A DNA stretch of 64,000 bases from Adiantum capillus-veneris (GCA_014529385.2 CM043948.1:26229768-26293767); one strand, 5' to 3'; positions 46,230-57,800 are shown, counted from the stretch's first letter. Translations and numbers: made by a program. Notes: generated by a model from the letters alone, not told the origin.

Positions 46230-46640
46230 CTTAGATGAGAACGGCAAGAGGATGATTACTCACATACGCAGCTTGTGACCTCAGGTTTTTTGGCACTACA
46301 TATTAAGTAAATGGTCAGAAGTGCCCAATGAATTGAAAGACAAAGTCATCAACATGTTGCATAATGAGATTCCCATGGAAAATGAGGATGAGTGCTTCAA
46401 TGAAGATTTAATGAGGGTGCGGATGCGCGAGTAGTACAAGCACAAGTGCTCCAAAGTGCAGAAAGAAATAAAGCATGGGTGGAGCAGGCTGGTTTGATTG
46501 AGTAAAGGAAATTGGAAGATTGCAAATCAAGAAGCACGCAAGAATCGTGACAAGTGGAAGCAACAAAAAGAGCCAATCAGAGTGCCAATAGTGGGAGGGA
46601 GCTTGCACCACTTGGGGAGCGGCAGATGAGCATCAATTGA
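46230..46640 (+). pseudogene. Plant En/Spm-associated transposase-like remnant (Transposase_24/Ptta type)
   Basis: The plus-strand translation has KWSEVPNELKDKVINML, RMRE-stop-YKHKCSKVQKEIK and NQEARKNRDKWKQQKEPIRV. This follows the order W-x-x-V-P, a basic helix, then an ARKNRxKxxxxHxxGS-like segment of the plant Transposase_24/Ptta domain, which is found in CACTA-type elements. Several stops and no flanking terminal repeats are seen. Recognition is by pattern only. Confidence 0.4.
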
Positions 46641-46787
46641 GACCAACTTTGTAAGTGTTATTGCATTGTTCTTTAGGTTTAGTAGTTTTGGGTATTTGTA
46701 CTCTTAAATTTTAATATAATGTTTTCTTTGTATGTCTTGAATAGTGGTAGACGATTGGACATGACCCCACTTTGTACAAGCGTGAGT

Positions 46788-47115
46788 TTCATAAAATCTA
46801 ATATCTAACCAAATGATTTTCTCATATTAAACTCATCATTTAATGTGGGAGAATAAATGAGAACAAGGGTTAGAACATAGACATGTGTTTATGGATCTGT
46901 CTGAACATGGGGCCAAGGTTAAAAGGGGTCCAAATGAGACATGGTATGTTAAAGAGCAATGCTACCTAATGGAGCTTAAAGACCGTAGGGTTAGCTTCAT
47001 TAAAGACCTCCAAAAGTTAGTGTTCAAAAGTCCTTTGACCTTAGGCAAGCTAGGGCTGACCTTGAGGTGGGAATCCTACCCAAGCATGCGATGCTTGTTG
47101 GCTTGCTAAGTGTTA
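46788..47115 (+). mobile_element. Gypsy LTR fragment (uninterrupted)
   Basis: It matches 36932-37088 joined to 42169-42345 and confirms the pre-insertion structure of that LTR. It ends at AAGTGTTAGTGGTAGGG. No internal sequence accompanies it. Confidence 0.85.
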
Positions 47116-47734
47116 GTGGTAGGGTGAAAGCATGTACAGGTGGACCGCTTTTGCCACTATATAGTATATGGTTTTTGGGGCTAAGAAAATGGGTGGTTTA
47201 GGCGTTTGAAATAGTGGGATTAAATTCAAAATTTATGGGAAAAAAGGGTTAAAATTTGACGTGTACTAAGTGAAAGCGCTTACTCATTAATGATCACCTC
47301 AAGGTACGTTCAAGCACTTAATGCAAATATTCTCTCGAGTCTCGTCCCTCCCACTCTGTCTCGCTTATTCCTCCCCCCTCTCTCTGTATCGCCAGCTCCA
47401 TTCAGGTTTCCGATTCCCTCTTTCCTCCCTCCTTTGCGTTTCTCTGCTAGCCGAAGCAACAAGCAACAACATCACAACAACATGAAGCAAATTCAGGAGG
47501 AGTACTTTTTGCTGGGCTTGTCATCAACTTCAGTAAAAATCCCCTGCAGCAGCAGCAACAAGTATGTATCATCATGTAGCTTGAAGCATTCTACCTCGAA
47601 TGTTGGTTGAATTTGAATGTGGCTAGTTGTCCTAGGTAGCGTTTCCAGGTAGCATTGATCCATGTTTTAACATGCTTCATGCAGATGTAGAAGCGATGTA
47701 TGCTTGTCTCTGAATGTGTGGAAAGATAACCAAA

Positions 47735-47815
47735 GGGGGCTTGGCCTAGTGGTTAAAGTGAATGGGTGGGTGCGTAAGGACCTAGGTTCAACCCCTGGCG
47801 ATATGGTATGCCCTC
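47735..47815 (+). mobile_element. tRNA-derived SINE in intron 1
   Basis: A perfect A box, TGGCCTAGTGG (47742-47752), and a B box, GGTTCAACCCC (47785-47795), are spaced 32 bp apart, as in pol III internal promoters. GGGGGCTTGGCCTAGTGGTT is typical of plant tRNA-derived SINE heads. There is no tRNA cloverleaf with a normal acceptor, so it is not a tRNA gene. The 3' limit is uncertain. Confidence 0.65.
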
Positions 47816-48359
47816 TATTGGATGGCAAGATAATCATGGATTGTAACTATTAATGATGCATGTGTAAGTTTAGAATTTATTTTTGGAATGTATATGCATT
47901 GTGCACATCTAATTGATCACCCTTGTGAATGCTTTATAAGAATGCATCATGCAGCTTGAAGCATGAATGCAAATTTTATCAACTGTGTGTGCATGCTTAT
48001 ACGAATGCATCATGCAGGTTCAAGCATGAATGCATTTAACTATTGATCTTGTATATATGTGGCATTTGTGATTTTTTTAGGATGAAGAACCACGCTACAA
48101 AAGGACCTTCAGACTCTGACAAGGGTACACCTAGGAAGGGAAAGAGCTCTACGCAGGAGTCGCCTATCAAAACAGGTTAGATGAATCATGCATGCATTTC
48201 TAAAATTGGTTTTATGTCTTGTAAAATTTCTGAATTTTTTGCACATGCATGCTACAAAAAGAACTTTCGAGTCCCCCAAGGGTACACCTAAGAAGCTAAA
48301 TGTTCAGCAGGTTAGATACAGGTATTTCCCCCATGGATTCAATTAAAGTGTTGCTTTAT

Positions 48360-49500
48360 TCGGAAAAAGTAGTGTGCACACCACCAGTAAATATCAAGTG
48401 GGTGAACCCCACTTTTTATAGGTACAGCACCACTGATAGGCTGTGTTGAAGTGGTGCACCTGCAGCACCCTTTAAAGTTGGGCAGAAACCATGGTTGCAT
48501 CACTACATAGTTATGCTGATATGGTGCACCATCTCTTAAAAGTGATACTGGACCACTTTAAAGTGCTGGGCATCACTAAAAAGAGGTAAGGTTCTAGTAA
48601 AAACTGGCGATACAATGGGTGCATCACTTTCCAGTGGAAAATCCTAACTATTTTGTGGTGAAGCATCACTTTTAAGCGAAGCATCACGATGGTGCACCAC
48701 TTTTCAGTGGTTTTACACACTTTTAAGGTACCGAATAACGTTCTAGTTAAGAAGCACCACTTTCTAGTTTACCGAACGTTATTTGGTTTAAACCGAACGT
48801 TATTTGGTTTAAAGTGGTAAACACCAATAAAGTGGTGCTCACCACTTTTTGTGGTTCAAATCACATTTAAGTGGTGTTTATAGTGGTGAAGACCACTATA
48901 AAGTGGTGAACATCACTATAAAGTGGTGCTTCTTAACTAGAATGTTATTTGGTGCCTTAAAAGTGTGTAGGACCATTGAAAAGTGGTGCTTCTTAACCTG
49001 AACGTTATTTGGTATAAAGTGGTAAACACCAATAAAGTGGTGGTTACCACTTTTTGTGGTTCAAATCACATTTAAGTGGTGGTGCGTGATGGTCAACCAC
49101 TTTCAGTGTTGTAGAACCACTTTTTAGTGATGCTTTACAAAAGTGCAATAATCGTTAGTTCTGCATCTTTTCTAAAAGTGGTGGTTAAGTGCTTTTAAGT
49201 GATGAAGCTTTACAAGGAGATACCACATTCTATTGGTGTAGCACCACTTTTTTGGAGTGTAGCACCAGTTTTATGTTGTGTACAACAATTCACATCGGTG
49301 TAGCACAACTGAACAGTGGTTCAACCCACTTTTATGTGTTGGAGCACCACTTTAAAGTGGTGGAGAAACACCAAAAGGGGATGTATCACTAGAAAATAGT
49401 GGTGTAGCAGGACTTTTTAGTGTTACCTAACCAGTTTTAAGTGGTTGAGAACCATTTAGTGGTACACCACCACTTAAAAATTTTGCAGTACCACTGAGAA
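48360..49500. repeat. ACCACT/AGTGGT hairpin-repeat cluster (intronic)
   Basis: Dozens of AAGTGGTG and CACCACTTT motifs occur in both orientations, often as nearby inverted pairs, for example CACCACTTTTTGTGG and GTGGTGAAGACCACTATAAAG. A longer unit, CGTTATTTGGT(T/A)TAAAGTGG through ACATTTAAGTGGTG, is directly repeated at 48797-48882 and 49003-49084. The cluster lies between putative exons of the host gene and recurs at 60920-61060 and 63640-63910. Confidence 0.85.
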
Positions 49501-50525
49501 TGGTGCAGAAAAAAAAGTTTAATTATGGCTCATTACATACTAACCTGCATTCTTATATGTTTTTACAGGGAGGTGGAAATTTTGCTTCACCAAGGAAGAT
49601 TTTTCATACCGAATATGGGCTATGCTTGGTTGTCCAGGATCCGAAGCTCCTATGTGATGATGATTTCTCAGATGAGGAGTGGCTTAGTGTATGGCTTTAC
49701 AAGCGCCACCAAAAGGAGAAGATGCATTTAAAGGGGCTGAGGCCTCAAATGTATGAATAATGTCTCCTGCTATACCACAAAGTATATCAGGGAGCTCCCT
49801 CAAACAACAAGGTAGGCGTGCATTTTGCACATGGATTTATTTGGCAGAAGTGCAAGGCCGCTGAAGATTCTGAAGGTTTAGTTGCATGGGCTGTGTATGC
49901 TGAAGGTGTTATCAAAATGTTACGCAAACAGAAAACTTTAAATAGAAAATTGGAGAAATGGAGGTCCACAAACGGTCCATGTCTTGGAAGCGAGTGGAAA
50001 TTTAATGCAGAAAATATGCCTAATTACACTGACAGTACTGGCACAGGCTTTGACTGGCAGACATACTCAGGTGGACATCAATTTTCAGGGTAGGCTAAGG
50101 AGGAATTTCTAGAGAAGCGGGCCTTTGGCTCGATGGGAACATTTGGAATGTCAAATGTTTCCTCGACTACATTTTTTGTGTCAACAGCTGATGTAGAAGC
50201 TATTTCTAACATGAAGGCTAATGCTGCTGAAAAGTTAAAAGAGAAGCAGTAATGTCTCGAAGCAATAAAAATTGCTTCAGATCAATCAAAGACAAAGAGA
50301 GATGAGCAGGTTGGTTTGATGCGAGGCGCTGCCAAGATCGTAGAGAGACTGAACAAGGATATGGAGGAACTCAAGTTGCATAAGGCTGGGCTTGTACCAA
50401 ACGAGGAAGCAATGGAAAAGCTTGAGACCTTGATTCAAATCAGAAAGGAGGCTCGCAAAGACATGGGACTTGATATTGAAGTGCACAATCTCGATAACCT
50501 AGGTGAAGAGGCAGCACAGTTAAAG

Positions 50526-50536
50526 GTATGTAAGCT
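50526..50536 (+). promoter_or_regulatory. Splice donor and remaining intron start before LTR-D
   Basis: Exon sequence ends TTAAAG and the intron starts GTATGTAAG. LTR-D begins 11 bp further on. The matching acceptor TTTTTTTACAG lies at 61091-61101, and both sides are in phase 0, so the original intron was about 227 bp. Confidence 0.7.
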
Positions 50537-51281
50537 TGTTGACCGCTGGGTCAACAACACAACATAACTCAAGTTTCGTACCAAAGTCTTATCTTTTGCG
50601 AGTTATGAAATGTTGCAGATTATGGCTATAAACGTCATTTGTAATGAGTAGTTATTCTAGTTTTAAAAGCCGGGGTGCAATGGCACTTCCAGATTGTAAA
50701 TACAAAGCCATTTGACCCTTTCAACCCTATTTTTGGTTAAACCTAAGGTAGTCTTAGTATATAAGGTACCTAGGTCATTTTGTCAGAGGACTTTTATCAT
50801 AATCAAACTTTAGCGCTGCCGTCTACTGTGTGTGAAAGAGAAAGAGAGTGAGCGTGAACTTCATCCTCTCGCTACGCCCGGCTCGCTCAACACATTGGAG
50901 ATCCGACTGCACCATTACTGTAGGCTCGAGGAGAGCTACACGAAAACGTCAATCATTCCACGCGAGACAAAGCGCACACGTCGACGCATCTACGAGCTAT
51001 TTGTGGCCGTAAGTGTATCAAACGATGTCTGTTTTCTGCGTGCTAGTAGTCTATAGAATCGTGGCGACATAAGCTACACATAGATACTCATAAATTTCAG
51101 TTTTGCACACTTTAAAAATTCGGCTCTGTCATCCTACACGTTTTCCGCAGATGGGTTTTGAGTGAGGGTTTTGAGTGTAGAAGCTTAGGGACAGGTGTAT
51201 CCTAGTGAGGGGATTGTGTTCCTTAAGTTTCGTATGAATTTGACATGATTAGGTGAGTTACCTTCCGTATGTGTGTATGTG
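50537..51281 (+). repeat. LTR-D 5' LTR, 3'-truncated
   Basis: It is near-identical to 59924-60669 and then diverges after GTGTGTATGTGGC. The last ~211 bp of the LTR and the primer-binding site are missing, so the present copy cannot prime normally. Confidence 0.88.
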
Positions 51282-51327
51282 GCATAAGGAAGCATCAGGG
51301 AGACTTCAGTCTCAAAAAATTAGCAGT

Positions 51328-52437
51328 AGACATCCTACGCGTAGGATGTCTACAGGGTGATCTAGGCACTTTTTTGAAATTCTGAGTTGACCAGTGTGTT
51401 TAGAAGGTAGGTTTTACCCTATTTTCACCTGGAAAGGGGAACTTGACCATATCTTGACAGGATAAGGCTAGATAGACTGAAATTGCCATACATCCTACCC
51501 AAATTGTGCCAAGGCATTATTCCAAGACCAAAACCATAGGATGGCTGCAGGAGCATGATCTGCATGATATATTGAGTGACTGAGAGAGTTTTCATCTCAT
51601 TTGGGTGAGAAAATTGGGTTCAAAGCGGACTTTAGCACTTTTGACTGAAAAAGGCAAGAACATCTAAAAATTGGGACTTTTGAAATCCAAACCAAAATCT
51701 AAGCATACCACTAGGTTATTGACATAAAGGGGAAGCTGTGGGACAAGTCTGGGGTCAAAAAGGCCAAAAAGACATCCTACGCGTAGGATGTCTTCTGTGT
51801 GATTTTGGACTCTAAACAAAATTCTGAGTATACCACAATGATCAACACCTTAAGGAGAGTCTGGGTTCATTCTGAGTAAAAAGACATCCTACGCGTAGGA
51901 TGTCTACTGCATAATTCTGAACCAAAATTCTACTGTGATCATACCATGCTATTGTATAGCCTTAGGCAAGCCTCCTAGACAAATTTAGTCCAATTTGGAG
52001 TTGATTTGACTTGGGAATTCATCAGAACAGACATTAGGCTTTTGGAACAGATTCTTGATCATTTGTCCAACCTATAGGTGTCAGAATCAAAAAGTAAAAA
52101 GAGCTATGAGATCAGCACATCAAGGGGAAACTACAGTGCAAGTTTGAGCTGAAACAGAGCAAAAAGACATCCTACGCGTAGGATGTCTCCAGCTTGATTT
52201 AGGACTCCAAACCAACCTATGAGCACACCACTGTGATCAGCACATCAAGGAGAAGTTGGGGTGAAAATTTCAAGTCATTCTGAGCAAAAAGACATCCTAC
52301 GCGTAGGATATCTCAAGGCCATTTTTAGGTCCAAATGAAATTCTGAGCATACCATTGTGTTGTTGGACTTAAGGGGAGTCTCTAGACCAAATTTTGTTAA
52401 ATTCTAAGCATATAGACATCCTACGCGTAGGATGTCT
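51328..52437 (+). repeat. Six-copy array of a 24-bp perfect palindrome in the LTR-D leader
   Basis: The half-site AGACATCCTACG followed by its exact reverse complement occurs at 51328-51351, 51770-51793, 51882-51905, 52165-52188, 52290-52313 (one mismatch) and 52414-52437. Copies sit in diverged ~110-145-bp units with shared flanks (TCTGAGCAAAA before; a phrase like CATACCA(C)TGTG...CTTAAGGGGA between). The palindrome is conserved while the spacers have drifted. The centre is ACGCGT. Confidence 0.95.
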
Positions 52438-52864
52438 CTAGGCCAGTTTTAGGGTCTAACAGTACTTTTGACCATACAGGAGTGTTCACAGTGTCATAGA
52501 GATCCCAAATCTTCTTTCAAAATTGAATTTGGACTCATTTTGACCAGTCTAAACTGCACTTCACTGCTTTGGCCATAACTTTCACAAACGGTATCGGATC
52601 GGAAAAGTTTTTATATCAAAACGTAGCCTGAGAGCGGCTCTACAGATCTTAGAGGAAACCATTTAGTTCAACTTTGAAAAAAACGTCGTTTGAGGCCTCA
52701 AAATTAATCCGCAAGTTAGGGGTGTCTAAAAGCGACAATTTGCGAGAATTGTGACGAAACGGTTGTGGTTTTGAACATAGTTTTGACTTTTCCCTAACCA
52801 AAGAACTTGAACACAGTGGACTAAGTCTACTTGAACCAAGCAAAAGCTCTTAATTCCTGAAATC

Positions 52865-55804
52865 ATGTCTACCCTAGATTCAAACGCAGCTTACACAAGC
52901 TTGGAGATCCCGATGATAGAGGAATATCCTCCCACAATGGATCTTCCAAACTTGCAATTGATAAAGACCCATCTTGTTGAGAGAGTTTGGATGATTGGTC
53001 ATGAGAGTGAAGGACTATATAGATACATTGATGACAATGAGGTCAATCTTTATAGGTGCTCAGATCCATACCTACAAGAGATAATGGATTACAAGCTCTT
53101 ATATGTCTACACATACGGAGTTGACTGTCAATGGAGATCTATAGTTGTCGACAAGTATGGACGAGAATACAGAGTTGTAGAAAGCACAAATCCACAGACT
53201 GTACTAGAAAAAGGTGGATATTTGGTCAATGAAGGACCACAAATGCCTCCACCAAACACGAGAATTCCTATAGGAGTTCCAAGAAGAGAGGCACCAGGAT
53301 TCCCTTCAAGAGCGATAATGAGAGAAGGATTGGGAGAGTCTCTGGTTAGACTTGTAGACAATCGACGAGTTAGACCATCCCAAGTCCAGAAATGGGTAAA
53401 CAGAAAATAGTCCGGAGATAAAGATCCGAGAGATCATGTAGCAGCTTTTAGAAGAGTGATTAGAGCAGAGGAAGTTTCAGATTTTGCGACACAGTTTGCG
53501 GTATTTGGATTGACTCTAGAAGATGATGCAGCTACATGGTTCAACTCGGTGGAAAAATGGGATTTTGAGACCCTAGATGAGTTGTTTGAGGAGTTTATTG
53601 AAGAATTCTCGCCAAAAGGCATTGCTGACAACACGGTCTCGCAAATCCATAGATTCAAACAGAAAGAGGATGAATCAGTACATAAAGCATTATTACGGCT
53701 CAAGAGATATGTTAAGCTCTGTCCGAGAGAGGAATTACCTATGCAAGCACGACTGATGTTGATCTTTATCCAGGGAATGAGACATGCGGGCCTTCAGAAG
53801 GATCTGCATATGATAAGGAGGATGACGCTAAACGAGTTGATCAAAGAAGCTCTTTATCTAGTGGATAACTGTGAGGCATACAAAGAAAAGGACTTAAAGA
53901 GTCAAGGAGATGATACCTCCTCTCAGCACAGTGTTTCACAGATAAGTGAGTCCATTGCTAATCCAACGGCACCTATTGATCAAGAAAAGCTTATCAACGA
54001 CTTGGTCAAGAGGTTGATTCCTCCTGTAAGGCCTGATTCGGAAGAGCCGAAGTGGTGTGAAATTGAGAGAAAATGGACGAACCATACAAGGGAAGAGTGC
54101 TATTATAGCATGGAAAATTCTAGGGAGAGGTATGTACAACCTGTTCCAGAAGCACCTACTCCACCTAGATACATTACGGGGAATGCGCCAAGACCAGTAG
54201 GAGTTTTAAGGCCACAGCTTGTCTTAGGACAACAACCTCCGCTGCCAGGTGCTAGAATGCAGGTAGACATGAGATACATGCCAATGATGGAAGCAACAAA
54301 TAAACCAACGCCAGTACTAGCTACAATGTGGTATAGCAACCAAAGTGAGTACTACCCTTCGGAGCAACAAAATGTGAGAGAAACACATGGAGTGGTGAGG
54401 CCGGTACAACCTCCACCTCCTGGGTTTCAGTCGAAAGAAAGAAGGTATGAAATGGACGAAAGGACATTGTGATTCATTGCAAATAGCGGCTTATTTAGGT
54501 CAAAGCTTGCTTATAGCCAAGAGGAAATGCTAAAAGAATCTCCTCAACCAGAGACAGATTGTCACAAAAGTCGTGACAACCACTTGGTCAAACAATGTCC
54601 TCATACGGAGATCACTGAAGTAAATTCCTATTGTCTTAAGTGTGGCATCACTCACTTGATCCCCGATTGCCCGAAAAACCCGAACCAAATCAGGAAAATC
54701 ACGACAAATGTATCAGGGATTGTTCAGCTACCTAGTAGCTCAGAAAATGAAAATGTCGTACCAGTTCAAGTAGTTACGAGAGCACAAGCTCAAAAGAAAG
54801 CTGATGAGAATCCAGAGACAAAGAACACGAAAAGTGACACGAGTCCAAAGACAGATGATGGACCAAAGATAGACGCACCTAGTCAGAAAACCAAGAGCAA
54901 ACGAAATAGTTGGAAAGCTAGAAAGACTAGGATGAAAGCACGCAGGGAACAAGAGAAAAAATCCCTAGCTGAGAAGCTTACCGAAGTTGAGGAGAAGATA
55001 AAACAACATGAGGAAAAGGAGGCACCTTCTCTTACACAGATGGTTAAACCTCTAGAAGAACCATCCACGGATGAGAAATCGAGAAGTGCTAGTTCAGGAG
55101 GATCTGTGTTGGCAGAGAAGGTTAATGAGATATTAGATACCCTCTTGAAAGCCTATGATGCGAGGCTCAAAAACAACCAAACCCAAGAACACAGGTGGAT
55201 GACATATCCCTATGCTGAACTAGAAAAGCAAAGGTTTGAAATGTGGCAGAAAATGATTCAAATAGCCCAAGCTTTACTAGAACCACCAATTGCAAAACCT
55301 GAGGATGTGATCCGTGTGATGCCTACACAAGTAATCCCACCAAACCAGGAACTAAAAGAGCCAGATTCTAGTCATGAGCACAGACCAAACCTCAAAGACC
55401 CAACATTAGAACCAAGGATAGTATTGAATACCACGGATAACTCTTCCGAGGGATTTCACCAAGCTATACCTGAGGATTGTAAAGAGGTAGATGGTCTTGA
55501 CGAATTGTGGAAACAAGTCAGTGAGGCCAATGAAGCCGATGACCTAAGAAGACAAGTAGACAAGATTGGTGATGAATGAGGAGTGTTTCTACCACCAATA
55601 GAGGAATTTGAGACTGGATCTCAAATGAATCTAGACGTGCGATCGTATTGGGGTGACAAAGGATCTATACAATCTATGGATAGTCAACCCCATTCTCTAA
55701 GAACACTACCGTCCTATATGGGAGAGTACGAGACCAGTCAGATGTGGTTGCAGTCCCATCAAAGAGACTGTCTCCCAACAAGGCCATCGATTCAAAGGGG
55801 CTAG
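52865..55804 (+). pseudogene. LTR-D gag polyprotein, one frame with three stops
   Basis: It starts MSTLDSNAAYTSLEIPMIEE at 52865. The same frame stays open to 55804 apart from TAG 53408-53410, TGA 54470-54472 and TGA 55577-55579. The capsid-like core at about 53430-53700 reads DFATQFAVFGLTLEDDAATW and FETLDELFEEFIEEFSPKG, typical of the retrotransposon gag domain. A zinc-knuckle-like YCLKCGITHLIPDC lies near 54630-54670 (three residues rather than four before His). A lysine/glutamate-rich coiled coil follows (54900-55080). The stops are single-base changes without frameshifts. Confidence 0.8.
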
Positions 55805-56594
55805 TAGATATTCTATCTACCCCATTCACCTGTACAATAATGTTAGCCGAGTTTCTTAGAATAAGACCAAACATGTGGGCTAATGTGGGTAAATGTCTAG
55901 AGAAATTTGGTGTAAAAACCCCAATGACTCAAATCAAGGAAGGCATCAAAGAGCTTGAAATGCCTCAACTAAATACTAGGCCAGTGCCATTAAACAAGGT
56001 AGGCGAGTATTACAAGGAGAAGATGGAAACACCACCCTTCCTATGGAATTCAATGGTGTAAAAACCATGGCAATCCTTGACAGTGGAGCTGGTGTGTCCA
56101 TTGCAACCAAAGAGGTTTGGAAAAATTGGGGAAAACCTGCCTTGATATCCACACGAATGATCCTGCAGCTTGCCGACGGACACAAGGAAAAGCCCCTAGG
56201 ATTGCTATAAAAAGTACTTGTCACTTCTTGTGGCATTGAATATGAACACACTTTTGCTGTTGTTGACTTTGGCAAGAAGAACAACTATGACATCATTCTG
56301 GGAAGACCATTCATGTGACAATTGAAAATGGTCCAAGATTGGGGTTATGACCATATATACCTGAGACATATGGAAACCATAACAAAGATAAACTTGAGGG
56401 ACCATAGCTATAGGGATGTGACGAGAACACCGGTTGAGGAGTTTGATTCCGCCACAGTAGCAAGATCAGAACTTCCATCTTGGTTAGGTAAGCCTAAAGA
56501 ACTGTGGATGTGTGGAGCTTCACAATGTGGCAGCTTGAAACGTGAGGAATGTATCCTAGAGCGGGTTATAGAGGATATGGACTATATCCCATAA
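55744..56594 (+). pseudogene. LTR-D aspartic protease region
   Basis: After a frameshift near 55750, the frame reads GLVDILSTPFTCTIMLAEFL. Around 56050 a further frame carries TMAILDSGAGVSIATKEVW, with the catalytic D-S-G at 56079-56087, then MILQLADGHKEKPLG and YDIILGRPFM, and MVQDWGYDHIYLR. This is a gypsy-type retropepsin with the ILGRPF flap-end motif. A TAA (about 56208) and a TGA (about 56316) interrupt it. Its job would be gag cleavage. Confidence 0.8.
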
Positions 56595-56889
56595 CCATTT
56601 CCTGAAGAAGAGTTAGAGCCTTTTGGATGGGAACACATCTTGGCTACTCTGGACGTGTGCACCGTGGAGGATGCTCCCACAAAAAAGTTTTGTGATGAAA
56701 ATTTCTACGATGTCGTTCCTTATTTTGCAGTGAGTGTAATCCACGAAAACGAAGAGATCCAGACATCAACAAGCTCTTGAACTAAGGAGAAAACAAAGAA
56801 ATGTGGAGAATCAAAAGATGAAGAAGACGACGAGTTCTATGACTCTGTAGAACACTTCGAGCTTCAAGAAGATCAACGACCCGGGAATC

Positions 56890-57800
56890 AATGTCATCGC
56901 TACACGAATAAAGTGCATCAAAAGTGGATTCCAAAGTCCTTCGTGAAGACACAGCCACCACAAGTATCCTCATACATGGCTCCTAATAAGGATGCAAAGA
57001 CGCAGCTAGAAGGAATACGACCAGAGCAACGAGCTAACAATGCTCTAATCAATGGGCTAGAAAAGTCCTCCGAGAAACTACCACCCACAAGCAAACAGAC
57101 AGTAACTTTCCACTACCAGCCAAAAAATCAAGGGAAAGTGCAAGAAGTCAACCTTGCTGAGGATAGTAGCGATAGTGATGAATCTTACGACATCCCCTAT
57201 CGTCAACTCAGGCCATCACTATCACCAACCCCTTCAGAAACAACCATCACAGGTTAAAAGAACAGGACAACAAGTCAAAGCCAAAAAGCTCGACAAATCT
57301 GGATACCAAAAAGCCAGATCCGCCAAAAACAAATATGGATCAAGAAGACAAAGATCTCCAATGACAAATCACAAGATCCAACACCAAAACAAAAACAAGG
57401 AAAGCGTGCACGAACGGGTAAGAATATCACAAAGTCGCAAGCTTTCACAACTCACGTTTGGGCTCCAAAGAAGTTGATTCAAGCACAAAAAAGTCAGGAA
57501 TTAATTTGGATTCCAAAACAACCATAGTATCAACTTTCAAAGCCTAAATCCCTTCCCCCAACCAAGCGTACAAGGGCTGAAGCAAAGACCACTGTTGACT
57601 CACACAACAAAAAGGTGGATCCCAAAGAAGTGTCTTCAAACACAAACGAAGCACGGGCAAGTATGGGTTCCCAAACGAGCGTCAGCAACAAAACAGCCAA
57701 TAATCGCAAAGAAATGGGTCCCAAAGAAGAACAACAAAACTGCTGTCTATGCATCGCCGCTTGAATTCTTACAATTCTTCCTACAATTACAGTACAGTTA
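56890..57800 (+). pseudogene. LTR-D post-protease region with repeated W-[IVA]-P-K motifs
   Basis: Read across several frames, the stretch encodes KWIPKSF (56920), IWIPKS and IWIK (about 57285-57330), VWAPKK and IWIPKQ (57450-57525), RWIPKK, VWVPKR and KWVPKKN (57610-57730). The spacing is irregular and the linkers are basic and Gln-rich. It probably derives from a repeat-rich tail of the polyprotein. The function is unknown. Confidence 0.5.

Larger units (their letters stand above)
47482..50525 (+). pseudogene. 5' part of a spliced host gene of unknown function, with stops
   Basis: Exon 1 (47482-47561, MKQIQEEYFLLGLSS) and exon 2 (48081-48175, KNHATKGPSDSDKGTPRKGK) have consensus splice signals and join in frame. 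A diverged exon-2-like block lies near 48252-48310. Further coding stretches are 49569-49750 (ASPRKIFHTEYGLCLVVQD, acidic DDDFSDEEW) and 49800-50525 (FAHGFIWQKCKAAED, then a coiled-coil MRGAAKIVERLNKDMEELKL), with TAG at 50093-50095 and TAA at 50250-50252. The last exon ends at AAAG/GTATGTAAG. No family is recognised. Exon boundaries between 48175 and 49800 are uncertain. Confidence 0.5.

Noticed and set aside
47735-47815. Functional tRNA gene
   Set aside because: The A and B boxes are good, but no proper acceptor stem or anticodon arm could be read, so a SINE is more likely.
51328-52437. CRISPR-like array
   Set aside because: Repeats are palindromic with spacers of 88 to over 400 bp that resemble each other, in plant nuclear DNA within a retrotransposon. 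There is no cas context.
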